Source of the DNA: Ptychodera flava
Lineage: Eukaryota; Hemichordata; Enteropneusta; Ptychoderidae
DNA length: 64,000 nucleotides
Direction: 5' to 3'
NCBI RefSeq assembly: GCF_041260155.1
Contig: NC_091941.1
Coordinates: forward strand, 22,138,247-22,202,246
The notes under the pieces: generated by a model
What the model was told of the DNA's origin: nothing
What the model saw: the letters and a program-made list of their open reading frames with translations, nothing else
Database searches by the model: none
In this document: positions 63,003 to 64,000 of the stretch, piece after piece
Layout: each line of letters opens with the position of its first letter
Numbering within the stretch: position 1 is the first letter of the stretch
Made by a program: the position numbers and the translations under genes

Positions 63003-63365
63003 TTGGAGTGCGCCTCTGGGGCAGATATTCCCACCCTAAAACTTTTACAATATGGTTAATTGGCCTACCATTTGTGGGGGTTCATTTTGAAGCTTAAGGA
63101 CTTTAAAAAGTTTTCACAGGCTTAGTTTTGTGAAAATCGGGAAATTCATTTCTGCCATGGATATAACACAGGAATGGCGGCCATTTTGAATTTCATATAT
63201 CGGTAAATATTGGGTAATTTGTTACTCCTGTACCAAAATTTGCGCGGTGACCCCTTATCTTATTCTTGATTTTGAAGACGGTTGGGTGAAAGTTTGCTTA
63301 CGGAAGGTCTGAGCAAAAGTTTAAGTCTTTCACTTAACTGTGGAGGCGAGAACTACCTTACGTGC
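63003..63365 (+). mobile_element. Dispersed repeat family, copy D
   Basis: Starts GGAGTGCGCCTCTGGGGCAG and carries AATGGCGGCCATTTTGAATT, TACCAAAATTTGCGCGGTGA and TTAAGTCTTTCACTTAACTG in the same order and spacing as copy C. Located just upstream of the SLC16-like gene's first exon. Confidence 0.8.
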
Positions 63366-64000
63366 CTATGGCACGAAGCAGTTTGTGTAATTTGAACAGC
63401 TGTCTACATGGAAAAATAAGAGTTTTATTATGAAGCGATTTGAACCATTTCTGGATACTTGTATAAAGTGAAAACGCCATCGGAGTTTGCTTAGAATACT
63501 TAATGGAAGAACGTTACAAACTATACCTTATTATCACTTTTGTACACATCTATAAGCATTTGTTAAAATAACAATCGAGAAGACGGTCAACGTAAATGTC
63601 CCGTGTAATTATTAAAAACAGTTCAAATCGCGTTCTTTACAGTTCTCAGTACTCATAATATTCTTAGTACTTTGGAAAATTTTCAGTAAATAACTTTCAG
63701 CTTTCAAGTCATGCTGTTGTCTAATTTACTTCAAGTATTGCTCTAAAAATAAACTGATTATAAAATATTTTTTCTTATAGTAAGATAATAGTAGCGAGAG
63801 CATGCGCAGACCAACTCCTGAAGCTTGAAATGGATTAAAAAAAACTTTTTGCTTACTGTTATTGTAGATAATCATTCGTCTGCAATTCACGACCGTATAA
63901 AAGTGCTTACATTCGATACAGCATAGACAGAAATCTGATAAGAAGTAGAAAAACTGACAGAGATTTGGTACATAGCAACGGGTTTCCTTTGATCCAACTT

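Overview
The window is animal nuclear DNA: GT-AG introns, (GA/TC)n and (TA)n microsatellites, many short inverted-repeat transposons and a tRNA-derived SINE. The gene set (SMOC, DNAJC4, lysosomal-type beta-mannosidase, a monocarboxylate-transporter-like SLC16) and the SINE style suggest a marine invertebrate, probably a non-vertebrate deuterostome such as a hemichordate, echinoderm or amphioxus. A lophotrochozoan cannot be excluded from sequence alone. No prokaryotic genes, CRISPR, rRNA or clear endogenous virus were seen.

Layout. (1) 1-11 kb: no recognisable exons. It holds a ~2.76 kb long-inverted-repeat element with 11-bp flanking duplications at 6.35-9.13 kb. (2) 11.0-12.9 kb, + strand: the 3' end of a SMOC gene (extracellular calcium-binding domain with two EF-hands). 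(3) 13-19.7 kb: gene-poor, with a CAGTR satellite that has a 65-bp higher-order period. (4) 19.77-26.2 kb, - strand: a DNAJC4 gene with 5 coding exons and a probable non-coding exon and promoter further 5'. (5) 26.3-30.7 kb: intergenic, with hairpin elements. (6) 30.7-45.9 kb, - strand: a complete 17-exon beta-mannosidase (MANBA), whose exon phases all join to give 943 codons. (7) 46-55.4 kb: intergenic, with paired (TA)n tracts. (8) 55.4-62.9 kb, - strand: a complete 4-coding-exon SLC16-like transporter (517 codons) with a 5'UTR intron. (9) 62.9-64 kb: upstream region with another copy of a dispersed repeat.

The genes are independent neighbours rather than a pathway: a matricellular protein, a membrane J-protein, a glycoprotein-catabolic glycosidase and a solute carrier. 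The most unusual features are a beta-mannosidase with a Cys-rich membrane anchor and an altered SWDWGP active-site loop, an SLC16 protein without the TM8 aspartate of proton-coupled MCTs, and a dense set of non-autonomous inverted-repeat elements. These include a TTAA-flanked near-perfect palindrome, a TAA-flanked Harbinger-like MITE, a Mutator-like long-TIR element and a four-copy repeat family. All exon joins were worked out by eye from splice consensus, reading phase and remembered family sequences; no alignment was run.
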